Source of the DNA: Enterobacterales bacterium CwR94
GTDB lineage: Bacteria > Pseudomonadota > Gammaproteobacteria > Enterobacterales > Enterobacteriaceae
DNA: 64,000 bases
Direction: 5' to 3'
Assembly: GCA_002837195.1 (NCBI GenBank)
Contig: KZ478060.1
Span: 1 to 64,000, forward strand
The translations under genes and the position numbers were made by a program. Positions 1-10,231 of this stretch are shown here, in pieces (position 1 is the first letter of the stretch; every line of letters begins with the position of its first letter). The notes under the pieces are model-generated. The model did not search any database. It saw only the letters and a list, made by a program, of their open reading frames with translations, and was not told where the DNA came from.

Positions 1-50
1 CGATGGTAGTGTGGGGTCTCCCCATGCGAGAGTAGGGAACTGCCAGGCAT
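1..50 (+). rRNA. rrf: 5S ribosomal RNA, 3' end only
   Basis: The first 50 bases match the 3' end of enterobacterial 5S rRNA, including the conserved GGTAGTGTGGGGTCTCCCC hairpin and the closing TGCCAGGCAT. The remaining roughly 70 bases, and presumably the 16S and 23S genes, lie upstream of the window. It is the last gene of an rrn operon read on the plus strand, followed at once by two terminators. Confidence 0.96.
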
Positions 51-62
51 CAAATAAAGCAG

Positions 63-97
63 AAGGGCCCATACGCAAGTGTGGGCCCTTTTGTTTG
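63..97 (+). terminator. First rrn terminator
   Basis: A 12-bp stem (AAGGGCCCATAC with GTGTGGGCCCTT, one G-T mismatch) closes a GCAA tetraloop and is followed by a T-rich run. It lies 12 bases after the 5S rRNA end, so it should end the rRNA transcript. Confidence 0.9.
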
Positions 98-157
98 TCT
101 GTAATTCACCGGCAGCCGCCTCCGCAGCGGGCCCTCAGCCGCCGGACGTCAGACAAA

Positions 158-193
158 GCAAAAGGCCATCTCGCAGGATGGCCTTTTGCGTTT
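158..193 (+). terminator. Second rrn terminator
   Basis: A perfect 13-bp inverted repeat, GCAAAAGGCCATC / GATGGCCTTTTGC, encloses a 6-base loop. The arms begin with A-tracts and end with T-tracts, so it can work in both directions. Tandem strong terminators are usual behind rrn operons. On the minus strand it could also stop transcripts leaving malT. Confidence 0.85.
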
Positions 194-278
194 GGGCGAT
201 ATGGCCAAATACAGGGGGTTACATTGGCTTCGGAGGAGTGTCTTGCATCAGCACTGCCCTTACTGAATGAGCGTTTAC

Positions 279-2993
279 CTAAACACCCAATCCCATCATA
301 TGTAATAACTGATGCGCCTGTTGCACCGCTTGCTGCCGATGAGCCACACCCAGTTTCTGGTATAAATTACGAATATGGGTTTTGATAGTGGTTCCCGCGA
401 CATCCAGTTCACCAGCGATTTGATCATTACTGTATCCAGAATAGATTAACCCCAAAACCTGCCACTCTCGCTGCGTAAGTGGGCTGGTGCGAATCAGCTC
501 CGGGACTTGTGGATGCGTGAGCAGGCGGGCGACAAACGTCTCATCAAAATGCGCAAATTTGTGGCGATGATGCTGATTAATATCCCGCAGAATGCGCTGA
601 GCACGATGTTGTTCAAGTTCGGCCAGCGTATTCAGCTGCAGTAACTGACGCAATTGCTGCGCCATGGCTTCACCTTCAATCACAAAGTGGCTGATAAAGC
701 CGGTGCGATTGGCCAGTTGCAATGCTGCAATCAACGTTTGTTGTGCTTCGCTTTTTCGCTGGCTTTGCCAATAAAGGGTGTTTAATAACAATAAATTACG
801 GTTTAGATCGCTTTGTAGGTGAAGATGGCGGGCATTTTCATTTAACTCTTCGAGCACCACCTCTGCTTGCTCAAACTGACCAAGCAGAATTTGGGCGCGT
901 GCAATGTTGCGCCACTGACCTTGCAGGAAGTGATTATCGGCATGAGGCGGTTTCGTCGTGACCTGTAGCCAGTTCTCAGCGGCTTGTTTGTCTTGTGTCA
1001 TTTGCCAATAGAGGACGCGCGCTTTGTCGGCATTGGTCATCCAGTCGCTATGATATTGCCCATTACTCAGCAAGTTTTCACAACGGTGTAAATGACGCCG
1101 TGCATTGTCCATATCCCCACGAGCCAGTGCGCATTTTGCTAATAATGCGAGGCATTGTAATTGCTGCTGGGGTTGGAAGTTTGCCAGCACATGTAAGCCT
1201 TCACGTGCCGCTTTTTCGGCATCATCAAGACGTGACCATGACCAAAGCAATTGCGCGCGAACACGCAACAGGAACTCATGCATCGGCAACTGTTCAAGCC
1301 CTTCAGTGCGCACAAGTTCAAAGGCGTTATCTTGCACTTCATAAGCCGATTGCAAATAGCCCTGGGCAATCAAAATCTCGCTTTGCTGCAGCATCGCCCA
1401 TAAGGCGTAATGGCAGATATCATGATGGCGTGCCATGTGAGCGGTTTGCTGCATCAATGCCAGCGCCTGGTCCAATTCGCCCCGGCAGTGCAGCACTTCA
1501 CCTTTCACTGATGTGGCGACGATACGGCTGTAATAGTTTGCGAGGGGGAGTGCGTTCAAGGCTTCCGTTGCCAGAACTTCGGCTTCGTCAGGCTTGCCTG
1601 CATTGATCGCGACTTGTGCACGTAGCGCATTAAATTCAGCACTTAACACGCTGTCTTGCGCGACCTGCTGCTGATCCATCTCTTGCTCGGCGCGGGCCAG
1701 CAATTGATTCACTTCACTGTAACGGTGTTGGCTCTGTGCCAGCCAGGCTTGCAGTAAAATCAGTCTGGGGGATTCCAGCAGCAATGACCAGGGCAGCGCG
1801 CGCAGGCCTTCCTCCAGTAACATCAGCTCACTGTGATTAAACAGCGACCATGCATGCTGCAGCAAAATATCACGCAATAACAGCGTATCTTGCGCAGCCA
1901 GTGCGTGATGAATGGCTTCACCGGCATATCCCAAGGCCATCCAACCTTCGGCAGCCGCACGATGAATATCTGGCAACTCACTGGCAAGCTCCCACTGACA
2001 GCGCTGGCGCAGGAAACTGGCAAACAAAGGATGAAAGCGGAACCATTCACCACTGTCATCCATCCGCTGCAGGAACAAGCCCTGGCGCTCCGTCTCTTCC
2101 AGCCGGAGTTGACCGTTTTCTTCACCCGTAATACGGGCAATCAGTGTGTCATTCATTGAACGCAGTACGGCGCTGCGTAAGAGAAAATTACGCGTCGCAT
2201 CATCGACACAATCCAGCACTTCATCCACCAAATAGTCAGAAAGGTGGCTGGCGTTAATGCCTGCCAGACGCTGTGCAGACTGGTGGGTAGGCGTATTAGA
2301 TTGCCGTTCAGAAAGCGCGATCAGTTGTAACGCGGTTGCCCAGCCCGCCACTTCGTCGCACAGACGTCGCGAATCACTGTCGGCAATAGGCTGCTGCAGT
2401 CGGCAATCAAAAAACGTCTTTGCTTCGTCTGGCGTAAAGGCAAGCTGCTGGCTGTTAATTTCCAGCAACTGTTCACGCACGCGCAAATTTGCGATCCCCA
2501 ATGAGGGTAAGTTCCGCGACAAAATAATCAGTGTCAGATTATCGGGCTGATGACGTAAAAAGAAGCGCATGGCTTGATGGATCGCATCGTTCGTGAGCAG
2601 ATGGTAATCGTCAATCACGATAGAGAGTGCGTGCGGCCATTCGGCTAACTCAATAAATAGCTGTGAGAACAGTGCGTTCAGGCTGGCATATTGGCGCTTT
2701 TGCGCCAGCGATTCACTGCGAACACAATGTCCTTTCGACGCATGTTGAATAGCCGCCATAAAGTAGGTGGCAAAGCGTTCAGGGTAATTATCCCCTTCGT
2801 CCAGCGAATACCAACCAATGTTATTGTGGTCCGCTGCCCACTGCGCGACTAAGGTTGTTTTACCGTAACCCGCCGGGCTGGTAATCAGGGCCAATCTGTA
2901 ATGAGGCAAATTTGCCAGTCGCTGAATCAAGCGATCGCGCATTACCGTATTCTGCAGCCGTAACGGGCGGCTAAGCTTTGAAGGTATCAGCAT
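279..2993 (-). CDS. malT: Transcriptional activator of the maltose regulon MalT
   Basis: MalT activates maltose and maltodextrin genes when bound to maltotriose and ATP. The 904-aa product matches E. coli MalT (901 aa) from the first residues ([10 protein letters not shown]) to the last. Visible parts: a STAND-type ATPase with Walker A GYGKTT near residue 43 and a hhhhDDYH Walker B near 125; a long superhelical middle of TPR-like helices that binds inducer; and a C-terminal LuxR-type helix-turn-helix ([18 protein letters not shown] region, about residues 830-895). The start is the only one preserving the conserved N-terminus, though no strong ribosome-binding site precedes it. It is divergent from malPQ, sharing a 477-bp control region. 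Identification is secure. Confidence 0.97.
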   Translation of the reverse strand: MLIPSKLSRPLRLQNTVMRDRLIQRLANLPHYRLALITSPAGYGKTTLVAQWAADHNNIGWYSLDEGDNYPERFATYFMAAIQHASKGHCVRSESLAQKRQYASLNALFSQLFIELAEWPHALSIVIDDYHLLTNDAIHQAMRFFLRHQPDNLTLIILSRNLPSLGIANLRVREQLLEINSQQLAFTPDEAKTFFDCRLQQPIADSDSRRLCDEVAGWATALQLIALSERQSNTPTHQSAQRLAGINASHLSDYLVDEVLDCVDDATRNFLLRSAVLRSMNDTLIARITGEENGQLRLEETERQGLFLQRMDDSGEWFRFHPLFASFLRQRCQWELASELPDIHRAAAEGWMALGYAGEAIHHALAAQDTLLLRDILLQHAWSLFNHSELMLLEEGLRALPWSLLLESPRLILLQAWLAQSQHRYSEVNQLLARAEQEMDQQQVAQDSVLSAEFNALRAQVAINAGKPDEAEVLATEALNALPLANYYSRIVATSVKGEVLHCRGELDQALALMQQTAHMARHHDICHYALWAMLQQSEILIAQGYLQSAYEVQDNAFELVRTEGLEQLPMHEFLLRVRAQLLWSWSRLDDAEKAAREGLHVLANFQPQQQLQCLALLAKCALARGDMDNARRHLHRCENLLSNGQYHSDWMTNADKARVLYWQMTQDKQAAENWLQVTTKPPHADNHFLQGQWRNIARAQILLGQFEQAEVVLEELNENARHLHLQSDLNRNLLLLNTLYWQSQRKSEAQQTLIAALQLANRTGFISHFVIEGEAMAQQLRQLLQLNTLAELEQHRAQRILRDINQHHRHKFAHFDETFVARLLTHPQVPELIRTSPLTQREWQVLGLIYSGYSNDQIAGELDVAGTTIKTHIRNLYQKLGVAHRQQAVQQAHQLLHMMGLGV

Positions 2994-3329
2994 GATGTTG
3001 GTTTCACGAAAAGTTTTAGAAAGATAAGAATTATTTTGCGCTGTGTAATTAAGACACCTTCCGCCACGCGTCAGTTGAATGCAAGCGGGAACCTTCCCGG
3101 AAACGCAGTAAGTTGCGCCCTATCACATTTCCTTACGTATTCTTTCAACTCAAAGACAGGTTTCAACATTTTCTGGCAGAAAAACGCACTTAGGCATGAC
3201 AAATGATGACATCTGTAAATCAATTTAGAGGTTGATGGGCCGTTGCCTGCAACATTACCTATAGAAGGATCTGTTTTTATCCCAAAACTGCGCAAAATGT
3301 CATCACAGCGTCTTAACTTGTTACTGGGA

Positions 3330-3351
3330 AAGTGTCGGTTTGATCACATCC
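3330..3351. promoter_or_regulatory. Candidate CRP site in the malT-malP control region
   Basis: TGTCG-N6-TCACA: one perfect TCACA half and a degraded left half; about 15 of 22 positions agree with the CRP consensus by eye. malT is CRP-dependent in E. coli, which makes the site plausible. The rest of 2994-3470 is AT-rich noncoding DNA with no convincing gene. Confidence 0.5.
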
Positions 3352-3367
3352 TCAGCTACGCCCTGAC

Positions 3368-3401
3368 TCTCCTCCCCATCCGGGCGTAAACAGGGAGGAT
3401 G
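3368..3401. promoter_or_regulatory. Candidate MalT boxes upstream of malP
   Basis: MalT binds decamers close to GGGGA(T/G)GAGG. The minus strand of 3368-3377 reads GGGGAGGAGA (9 of 10) and the plus strand of 3392-3401 reads AGGGAGGATG (8 of 10). They lie 70-103 bp upstream of the malP start codon, where activator sites would be expected. Orientation and spacing were not compared with a mapped promoter. Confidence 0.42.
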
Positions 3402-3470
3402 CTGGCAAACGCGCGAGCCTGCAGCATGTGCGCATTATTTTCGCGAAACCTCACAAATGGGATACACGGT

Positions 3471-5870
3471 ATGTCGCAGCAGAAATTTCATCCGGCACGT
3501 TTCGAAGCGGCGTTGACGCGCCAATGGCAGGGATTTGGAGTGACAGAGGCAAAGGCGATGTCGCCTCATCAATGGTGGCAGGCGATCAGTGGCGCTGTCG
3601 CGGAACAGTTGTCTGCCCAGCCAGCGATTAAAACGAAGTCACAGCGACACGTGAACTACCTTTCTATGGAGTTTCTGATTGGACGCCTGACAGGCAACAA
3701 CTTACTGAATCTCGGTTGGTATGATGAGGTGGCAAGCATCCTGTCCACCTATGGCGTTGAACTCAGCACGCTGTTAGAAGAAGAGATTGATCCGGCATTA
3801 GGTAATGGTGGCCTGGGGCGTCTGGCAGCCTGTTTTCTGGATTCTATGGCAACCGTGGGGCAATCCGCGATTGGTTACGGCCTCAACTATCAATACGGGT
3901 TGTTCCGCCAGTCTTTCCGCGAAGGCGCGCAGCAGGAAGCGCCAGACGACTGGCAGCGTCAGCATTATCCCTGGTTTCGTTATAACAGCGCGCTCGACGT
4001 TGATGTGCCGCTGGGCGGCAAACTGGTAAAAAACGCACAAGGTATCCCTGAATGGCATCCCGCCGTGACCCTCCGGGGCCAGGCCTGGGATTTGCCCGTA
4101 ATTGGATACCGAAACGGGATGAGCCAGCCACTGCGCTTATGGCAGGCGACGCACGTTCACCCGTTCGATTTTGAACTGTTCAACGAAGGCAAATTTTTGC
4201 AGGCGGAGCAGCAGGGAATTGATGCTGACAAACTGACGAAGGTGCTGTACCCGAATGACAACCACGAACCGGGCAAGCGCCTGCGTTTGATGCAACAGTA
4301 TTTCCAGTGTGCCTGCGCCGTCGCGGACATTCTGCGTCGTCATCAGCAAGCCGGGCACAGTATTCACAGCCTGCCTGATTTCGAAGTTATTCAGCTTAAT
4401 GACACCCACCCAACGATTGCCATTCCAGAAATGCTGCGTGCGTTACTGGATGATCACCAGCTCAGTTGGGATGAAGCCTGGCACATCACCAGTCGTACGT
4501 TTGCCTATACCAATCACACCTTAATGCCTGAAGCCCTGGAGCGTTGGGATGAGCGGTTGGTCAAAAGTTTACTGCCGCGTCATTTCACGCTGATTCAGGA
4601 AATTAATAAACGCTTTAAACGCCTGGTGGAAAAACAATGGCCTGGCGATGCTGCCGTGTGGGCAAAACTGGCGGTGATTCATGATAAGCAGGTACGCATG
4701 GCAAACCTGTGTGTGGTCAGCTGCTTTGCGGTAAATGGCGTTGCTGCGCTGCACTCGGCGCTGGTGGTGAAGGATCTGTTTCCTGAATACAGCCAACTTT
4801 GGCCCAAGAAATTCCATAATGTCACCAACGGTATCACGCCGCGCCGATGGCTAAAGCAGTGTAACCCTGCATTGTCCGCCTTGATCGATGAGACGCTGAA
4901 TGTCGAGTGGGCAAATCACCTGGATGCGTTAAAGGGGCTGGAACCGTACGCAGATGATGCTGCGTTCCGTCAGCGCTATCGCCAGATCAAGCATGATAAC
5001 AAGCTCCGCCTGGCGCATTACGTGAAACAGGTGACCGGAATTGAAATCAATCCTCAGGCGATCTTTGATGTGCAAATCAAACGCCTGCATGAATATAAGC
5101 GTCAGCATCTGGCGTTATTGCACATTTTATCCTGTTACCAGCGTTTGCGTGATAATCCAAAAGCCCCGATGGTACCGCGCGTTTTCCTGTTTGGTGCTAA
5201 GGCGGCGCCGGGTTACTACCTGGCGAAAAACATCATCTATGCGATCAATAAAGTCGCTGAAGTGATCAATAACGATCCGCTGGTCGCCGATCGCCTGAAA
5301 GTGGTGTTTATTCCTGATTATCGCATCACGGTGGCCGAGCAAATGATCCCCGCGGCCGATCTCTCTGAACAGATCTCTACGGCAGGTTACGAGGCCAGTG
5401 GCACCGGTAATATGAAACTGGCACTCAATGGTGCACTGACCATTGGGACGCTGGACGGCGCGAATGTGGAAATTGCTGAGCAGGTTGGCGAAGAGAATAT
5501 CTTTATCTTTGGCAACACGGTTGATGAAGTGAAAGCGTTGAAAGCCGGTGGCTATGATCCGCTGAAAATCCGCAAAAAGGATAAACATCTCGACCAAATT
5601 CTGAAATCGCTGGAGAAAGGCGAATTCAGTAACGGCGATAAGCAGGCCTTTGAACCACTGCTGCACAGCCTGACGAAAGGCGGTGATTTCTGGATGGTAT
5701 TGGCAGATTTTGCCGAGTATCTGCAAGCTCAGGCCCGTGTTGAGGCGTTATGGGAAGATCCCGAAGCCTGGACGCGCGCCACCATTTTAAATACTGCACG
5801 TACCGGCATGTTCAGTTCGGATCGTTCGATCCGCGACTATCAGCAGCGCATCTGGCAGGCCAAACGCTAA
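3471..5870 (+). CDS. malP: Maltodextrin phosphorylase
   Basis: Cytoplasmic glycogen-phosphorylase-family enzyme that removes glucose units from linear maltodextrins as glucose-1-phosphate, using pyridoxal phosphate. The 799-aa protein (E. coli 797) aligns throughout: [20 protein letters not shown] near residue 65, and the PLP-lysine signature [14 protein letters not shown] near residue 640. An upstream in-frame ATG at 3399 would add 24 residues with no counterpart in the family; the ATG at 3471 (MSQQKF) is chosen because it matches the known N-terminus and follows a GGGA-type ribosome-binding site. malQ starts 10 bp after the stop, so the two form the classical malPQ operon, likely MalT-activated. 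Confidence 0.97.
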   Translation: MSQQKFHPARFEAALTRQWQGFGVTEAKAMSPHQWWQAISGAVAEQLSAQPAIKTKSQRHVNYLSMEFLIGRLTGNNLLNLGWYDEVASILSTYGVELSTLLEEEIDPALGNGGLGRLAACFLDSMATVGQSAIGYGLNYQYGLFRQSFREGAQQEAPDDWQRQHYPWFRYNSALDVDVPLGGKLVKNAQGIPEWHPAVTLRGQAWDLPVIGYRNGMSQPLRLWQATHVHPFDFELFNEGKFLQAEQQGIDADKLTKVLYPNDNHEPGKRLRLMQQYFQCACAVADILRRHQQAGHSIHSLPDFEVIQLNDTHPTIAIPEMLRALLDDHQLSWDEAWHITSRTFAYTNHTLMPEALERWDERLVKSLLPRHFTLIQEINKRFKRLVEKQWPGDAAVWAKLAVIHDKQVRMANLCVVSCFAVNGVAALHSALVVKDLFPEYSQLWPKKFHNVTNGITPRRWLKQCNPALSALIDETLNVEWANHLDALKGLEPYADDAAFRQRYRQIKHDNKLRLAHYVKQVTGIEINPQAIFDVQIKRLHEYKRQHLALLHILSCYQRLRDNPKAPMVPRVFLFGAKAAPGYYLAKNIIYAINKVAEVINNDPLVADRLKVVFIPDYRITVAEQMIPAADLSEQISTAGYEASGTGNMKLALNGALTIGTLDGANVEIAEQVGEENIFIFGNTVDEVKALKAGGYDPLKIRKKDKHLDQILKSLEKGEFSNGDKQAFEPLLHSLTKGGDFWMVLADFAEYLQAQARVEALWEDPEAWTRATILNTARTGMFSSDRSIRDYQQRIWQAKR

Positions 5871-5880
5871 GGAAGGAACG

Positions 5881-7977
5881 ATGGATAAACAGTGGGAGAA
5901 GGCTGCCAAAGCTGCGGGAATAGCGGAGAGCTATATCAACGCGAAAGGTGAGCGGCAGGCAATTGGTGAGCAGACTCGCCAGCATTTATTGCTGGCCATG
6001 GAAAACGGCAGGGTGGAAAGCGCATCGCCACTGCCTGCGGCAAAAGTGGTGACACAGGGGCAGCCTGCTGCCTTACCCGTGGCGGGAAAGGGCAGATGGC
6101 AGTGGTCACTGCAAAGCGAAGAGGGCGAGCTGTGGTCGGGTGAGGTGCACAGCGGCACATCGCTGAAATTGCCTGCGGATCTGCCGGTTGGCTACCACCA
6201 ATTGCAAGTGGCACAGGACAAGCAGCACTACTGCTGCCGTGTCATTGTTGCGCCGCAGCGCTGTTATGAGCCCGTGCCCTTGTTGCAAGGTGAAAAGCTG
6301 TGGGGCGCTTGTGTACAGCTCTATACGCTGCGCTCAGAAAACAACTGGGGCATGGGGGATTTTGGCGATTTACAGCAGCTTCTCACCCGCGTTGCAGAAC
6401 GTGGTGGGGCATTTGTCGGACTGAACCCGGTGCATGCGTTGTATCCCGCCAGCCCGGAAAGTGCCAGCCCTTACAGCCCATCATCGCGCCGCTGGCTGAA
6501 TGTTTTCTATATTGATGTGAATCAGGTTGAAGACTTCCAGAACAATGCGGATGCACAGGGATGGTGGCAGCAGTCCTCTACGCAGGCATCGCTCGCCAGT
6601 GCTCGCGAAAGCGAATGGGTGAACTATCAGGCGGTGGCCGCGCTGAAGTTGCAAGGGCTGCGGCTGGCCTGGGGCCCTTTCTCGCAGCGTGCGTCAACGG
6701 ACACACAAATGCGCGCCTTTGAGCGCTTCATTGTGAAAGGAGGCGAAAGCCTGTGGTATCAGGCTGCCTATGATGCTTTGCATCAGGCGATGTTGCAGCA
6801 AGATAGCGGACGCTGGGGATGGCCAGTATGGCCAGAGGCATTCCAACACGCACAAAGTGAGGCCGTTACCCGCTTTTGTCAGCAAAACCATCAGGAAGTG
6901 CGTTTTTGGTTATGGTTACAGTGGTTGGCGAGTGAGCAATTTGATGCCTGCTGGCAACTGAGTCAGTCGGTCGCCATGCCGATTGGTCTGTATCGCGACT
7001 TAGCCGTGGGTGTAGCAGAAGGCGGTGCGGAAACCTGGAGCGAGCGCGACCTGTATGCCATGACGGCCTCGGTGGGGGCTCCCCCCGATATTCTGGGGCC
7101 ATTAGGACAGAATTGGGGCTTGCCGCCCATGAATCCGCACACGCTGGCCGCTCAAGGTTATCAACCCTTTATTGACCTGTTACGCGCCAATATGGCCAGT
7201 TGCGGGGCGCTGCGTATTGACCATGTCATGTCACTGTTACGGCTATGGTGGATCCCGCGGGGGGAAACGGCGGATAAAGGCGCCTATGTGCAGTATCCGG
7301 TCGATGACCTGTTTGCTATCCTGGCACTTGAAAGCCAGCGCCACCGCTGCATGGTGATTGGTGAAGATCTGGGCACTGTGCCGCCAGAAATTGTTGGCAA
7401 ACTGCGTGATAGCGGTGTCTATTCCTGGAAAGTGCTCTACTTCGAACAAGACAGCGCGACGACCTATCGTGATGCCGATGCGTGGCCGTGGCAGTCGATG
7501 GCCAGTGCCACGACGCATGATTTACCCACGCTGCGTGGTTTTTGGGGCGCGGAAGATTTAACGCTGGGCGAAACACTGGGCCTGTACCCTGACAAACTGG
7601 TTCTGAGTGGCCTTTATCAGCAGCGAACGGTGCAAAAGCAGGCGCTGTTGGATGCATTGCGACGGGAAAAATGTTTGCCTGCCAATGCGCCTAAAATAGC
7701 CAGACGTCTGCAAATGACGCCACAACTGAACCGTGCCATGCATCGCTTTATCGCGCAAAGCGGAAGTGCGCTGCTCGGCTTACAACCCGAAGACTGGCTG
7801 GATATGGCGGCGCCAGTCAATGTGCCGGGGACGGTGGATCAGTATCGCAACTGGCGACGCAAGTTGAGCACCACACTGGAAGCCATGTTCGAGAGCGATG
7901 CCATCAATCTGTTACTGAAAGATGTGGATCGTCGCCGTTACACGACGGCGCCGGCCAGAACTCGCGGCAACAACTGA
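5881..7977 (+). CDS. malQ: 4-alpha-glucanotransferase (amylomaltase)
   Basis: GH77 enzyme that transfers maltosyl and longer dextrinyl groups between maltodextrins, releasing glucose and making chains long enough for MalP. The product has 698 aa (E. coli 694). Seen: ENNWGMGDFGDL near residue 155, GCGALRIDH-type catalytic aspartate region (ALRIDHVMSL, near 442), the acid/base glutamate in MVIGEDLGTVP near 493, and SATTHDLPTLRGFW near 545. AAGGAA precedes the ATG by a few bases. The last 74 bp overlap, tail to tail, the 3' end of the LysR gene on the other strand, so the MalQ C-terminal residues (TTAPARTRGNN) are the least certain part. Confidence 0.96.
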   Translation: MDKQWEKAAKAAGIAESYINAKGERQAIGEQTRQHLLLAMENGRVESASPLPAAKVVTQGQPAALPVAGKGRWQWSLQSEEGELWSGEVHSGTSLKLPADLPVGYHQLQVAQDKQHYCCRVIVAPQRCYEPVPLLQGEKLWGACVQLYTLRSENNWGMGDFGDLQQLLTRVAERGGAFVGLNPVHALYPASPESASPYSPSSRRWLNVFYIDVNQVEDFQNNADAQGWWQQSSTQASLASARESEWVNYQAVAALKLQGLRLAWGPFSQRASTDTQMRAFERFIVKGGESLWYQAAYDALHQAMLQQDSGRWGWPVWPEAFQHAQSEAVTRFCQQNHQEVRFWLWLQWLASEQFDACWQLSQSVAMPIGLYRDLAVGVAEGGAETWSERDLYAMTASVGAPPDILGPLGQNWGLPPMNPHTLAAQGYQPFIDLLRANMASCGALRIDHVMSLLRLWWIPRGETADKGAYVQYPVDDLFAILALESQRHRCMVIGEDLGTVPPEIVGKLRDSGVYSWKVLYFEQDSATTYRDADAWPWQSMASATTHDLPTLRGFWGAEDLTLGETLGLYPDKLVLSGLYQQRTVQKQALLDALRREKCLPANAPKIARRLQMTPQLNRAMHRFIAQSGSALLGLQPEDWLDMAAPVNVPGTVDQYRNWRRKLSTTLEAMFESDAINLLLKDVDRRRYTTAPARTRGNN

Positions 7978-8827
7978 TCCAGGCCTGGGCGCTGCGCGAC
8001 AGATAGCTGCCGTCGCGCCAGATAACGCCCAGGCGCCACTCCAGTTCAGATTCCAGTGGCATCCAGAGCAATGCGCTGGGATCGAGCCGCTGGCAGATCG
8101 GTTCAGGCAGAATGGCCACCCCCATACCTGCCTGCACCATCGCTGCTAAAAAATCCCACTGGCCACTGCGAACGGCAATTTGCGGTTGCAATCCGCGCTG
8201 CTGAAAAGCGCGCATAAGTTGACGATTAAGTGAGAACTCTTCGTTATAAATCAGCAAGGGATGGGCCGCCAGCTCCGCGAGTTTAATGCTGGTACGCGTC
8301 AACCATGCCGGAGTTCTGGGAACCAGCACGCACAAAGGGTGGCGCATCAACGGCAATGCATTGAGCTGCGGTTCTGCATCAGCGGGCAGTGCCGTCAATG
8401 CTAAATCCAGGGTGCCGTTTAACACGGCTTGTTGAACGGTTAAGCCGCCAAATTCAGAAATTTTCAGCTCAATACCGGGATAGCGTTGGCGAAATGCAGA
8501 GATTGACCCGGCGACTTGCATACCGACCATCGGCGGGATACCGAGACGTAATTCACCGCGTTTGAGATCCTGAATATCGGCAATCTCATTCTCCAACTGC
8601 GTAAATTCCTGCAATATCGTTTGCCCACGCTGGTACACCGCTTCACCTGCCGCCGTCAGATGCAATTTGCGTCCTTCGCGCAGCAGCAAGGGGCCGTTTA
8701 GTTCCTCTTCCAACTGACGAATCATTTTGCTGATGGTGGGCTGCGTAACAAATAATTTTTCAGCCGCGCGAGTGAAACTCTGCTGGCGAACGACTTCAAC
8801 AAAATAGCGTAGTGCTCTGACATCCAT
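7904..8827 (-). CDS. LysR-family regulator beside cidAB (CidR-like)
   Basis: A 307-aa LysR-type regulator: winged helix-turn-helix at residues 1-60 (MDVRALRYFVEVVRQQSFTR, then AAEKLFVTQPTISKMIRQLE) and a periplasmic-binding-protein-like effector domain from about 88 to the end. It is divergent from the cidAB pair, with 102 bp between start codons. In Staphylococcus and Bacillus, CidR-type LysR proteins control neighbouring cid/lrg genes in response to acetate or pyruvate metabolism, so local control is a fair inference. Two in-frame ATGs lie 6 bp apart; the second is chosen because AGGA is 7 bases ahead of it and abuts the first. The effector has not been identified from sequence. Confidence 0.85.
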   Translation of the reverse strand: MDVRALRYFVEVVRQQSFTRAAEKLFVTQPTISKMIRQLEEELNGPLLLREGRKLHLTAAGEAVYQRGQTILQEFTQLENEIADIQDLKRGELRLGIPPMVGMQVAGSISAFRQRYPGIELKISEFGGLTVQQAVLNGTLDLALTALPADAEPQLNALPLMRHPLCVLVPRTPAWLTRTSIKLAELAAHPLLIYNEEFSLNRQLMRAFQQRGLQPQIAVRSGQWDFLAAMVQAGMGVAILPEPICQRLDPSALLWMPLESELEWRLGVIWRDGSYLSRSAQAWISCCREFWPAPSCNGDDPHLSVTD

Positions 8828-8850
8828 AACCATTCCTTTTTGGCATGATT

Positions 8851-8867
8851 TGAATAATTTTAATTCA
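8851..8867. promoter_or_regulatory. Candidate LysR operator between the regulator and cidA
   Basis: TGAAT-N7-ATTCA is a perfect 5-bp inverted repeat in the middle of the 102-bp divergent gap, the usual position for an autoregulating LysR protein. A TATACT -10-like hexamer follows at 8893-8898, ahead of cidA. The assignment to this regulator is inferred from position only. Confidence 0.4.
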
Positions 8868-8929
8868 TTTTATTCACCCAGTGTCACCTCTTTATACTGT
8901 TTGCATTGAAAGTTTTCGGAGCATTCATC

Positions 8930-9352
8930 ATGGCTATCGCACTGCGTTCGGGGCTGAGCGCGTTGCAAATTCCCATACAATTGGCGCTGTATGGCGGGCT
9001 GTTTCTTCTTTCTGAACAATTGGTAGTGTGGTTCCATTTGCCGCTGCCCGGCAACATTGTCGGCATGTTGTTATTACTGCTGCTGATCGTGACACGCATC
9101 ATTCCACTCCATTGGGTGAAAGCCGGTGCCAGTTGGCTACTGGCCGAAATGTTGCTGTTCTTTGTGCCAGCCGTGGTCGCTGTCGTCAATTATGCGCCGT
9201 TGTTACGGGTGGATGGCTGGCGGATCTTTCTGGTGATCGGTATCAGCACGCTGCTGGTTTTAGGGGCGACTGCGCTGGTGGTGGATCGCGTGTATCGCCT
9301 GGAACTTTGGCTTGCGCAGCGCAAGACGCAAAAGCGGGGCAACCATGCGTGA
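8930..9352 (+). CDS. cidA: CidA/LrgA-family holin-like membrane protein
   Basis: Small polytopic inner-membrane protein of 140 aa with four hydrophobic segments (about 15-35, 40-60, 68-92, 100-122) and the family's LPLPGNIVGM motif near residue 40. The family has been described as holin-like in staphylococcal cell death and more recently linked to pyruvate or small-acid transport with its partner LrgB/CidB. A TTG at 8906 is also in frame, but the ATG at 8930 has GGAG 9 bases upstream and gives a normal length. The gene overlaps the next one by 8 bp, implying translational coupling. E. coli's YohJ is the related paralogue, so the symbol is by family rather than strict orthology. Confidence 0.85.
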   Translation: MAIALRSGLSALQIPIQLALYGGLFLLSEQLVVWFHLPLPGNIVGMLLLLLLIVTRIIPLHWVKAGASWLLAEMLLFFVPAVVAVVNYAPLLRVDGWRIFLVIGISTLLVLGATALVVDRVYRLELWLAQRKTQKRGNHA

Positions 9353-10043
9353 TCTCATGATTGGCGTCGCCTGCCTGCTGGTCACCGTGTTGGTGTATGG
9401 CATCAATAAAAGGCTCTACCGCCGCTGGCACAAACTGCTGCTGATGCCGTTGGTGATGACACCGATGGTGCTGGTCGCCCTACTGCTGGTGACACACGTG
9501 AGCTGGCAGAATTACATCAGCGAAAGCCATTGGTTACTGTGGTTGCTGGGCCCGGCAACCCTGGCGTTCGCCGTACCAGTGTATGAAAATATGGCGATCA
9601 TTCGCCGCCACTGGTTGTCACTGACGGCAGGCGTTATCACCGCGACCACCGTGGCGGTGGTCAGTTCGGTCTGGCTGGCCCGCTTGTTCACGCTGTCGGA
9701 AGAAATACAGCGCAGCTTAGCCGTGCGATCCATTACCACACCCTTTGCGTTAGCGGCCGCCCGACAGTTGGGCGGACAGCCCGATTTAGTGGCGCTGTTT
9801 GTGGTTATCACCGGAGTGTTTGGGATGGCGGTAGGCGACATGCTGTTTCTGCGTTTAGCGGTAAAGCAGGGGCTGGCGAAAGGTGCCGGTTTTGGTGCGG
9901 CCTCACACGGTGCCGGCACGGCGCGTGCGTATGAAATCGGTCAACAAGAGGGCGTGGTCTCCAGTCTGGTGATGATGCTGTCCGGGGTCGTGACTGTCAT
10001 CCTCGCGCCGGTGATTGGGCATATGATGTGGAGCCCATTATAA
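9345..10043 (+). CDS. cidB: CidB/LrgB-family membrane protein
   Basis: Partner of the preceding CidA-like protein: 232 aa, about seven hydrophobic helices, with the LrgB-family signatures SVWLARLFTLSEEIQRSL, RSITTPFALAAARQLGG (about residues 127-145) and GAASHGAGTARA near residue 187. The ATG at 9345 sits inside the last codons of cidA behind GCGGGG, whereas the upstream in-frame TTG lacks support. LrgAB/CidAB pairs act together in the inner membrane; their physiological substrate here cannot be told from sequence. No strong terminator follows before the yfaZ promoter region. Confidence 0.87.
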   Translation: MRDLMIGVACLLVTVLVYGINKRLYRRWHKLLLMPLVMTPMVLVALLLVTHVSWQNYISESHWLLWLLGPATLAFAVPVYENMAIIRRHWLSLTAGVITATTVAVVSSVWLARLFTLSEEIQRSLAVRSITTPFALAAARQLGGQPDLVALFVVITGVFGMAVGDMLFLRLAVKQGLAKGAGFGAASHGAGTARAYEIGQQEGVVSSLVMMLSGVVTVILAPVIGHMMWSPL

Positions 10044-10231
10044 CGTGCTTGTTGAGGCGGCATCTGTTGCTTTTTATGGAAGAAACACCGCAGAAACATT
10101 TGCTTACTGATTGAACTGTAATGTTAATTAAAGTTAAGCAATCTGCCGCCTTTCTCATATCAACCCCCCATTATTTCCGCTATCCTGCGCAGCCGTCCAA
10201 GACGGCGTGAGTTGATTTCAGGAGAAACGCA

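Noticed and set aside
995-1606. 203-codon plus-strand frame opposite malT
   Set aside because: Antisense shadow of the conserved malT coding sequence; no ribosome-binding site or domain.
3071-3295. 74-codon minus-strand frame in the malT-malP gap
   Set aside because: Lies in regulatory DNA, has no ribosome-binding site and resembles nothing known to me.
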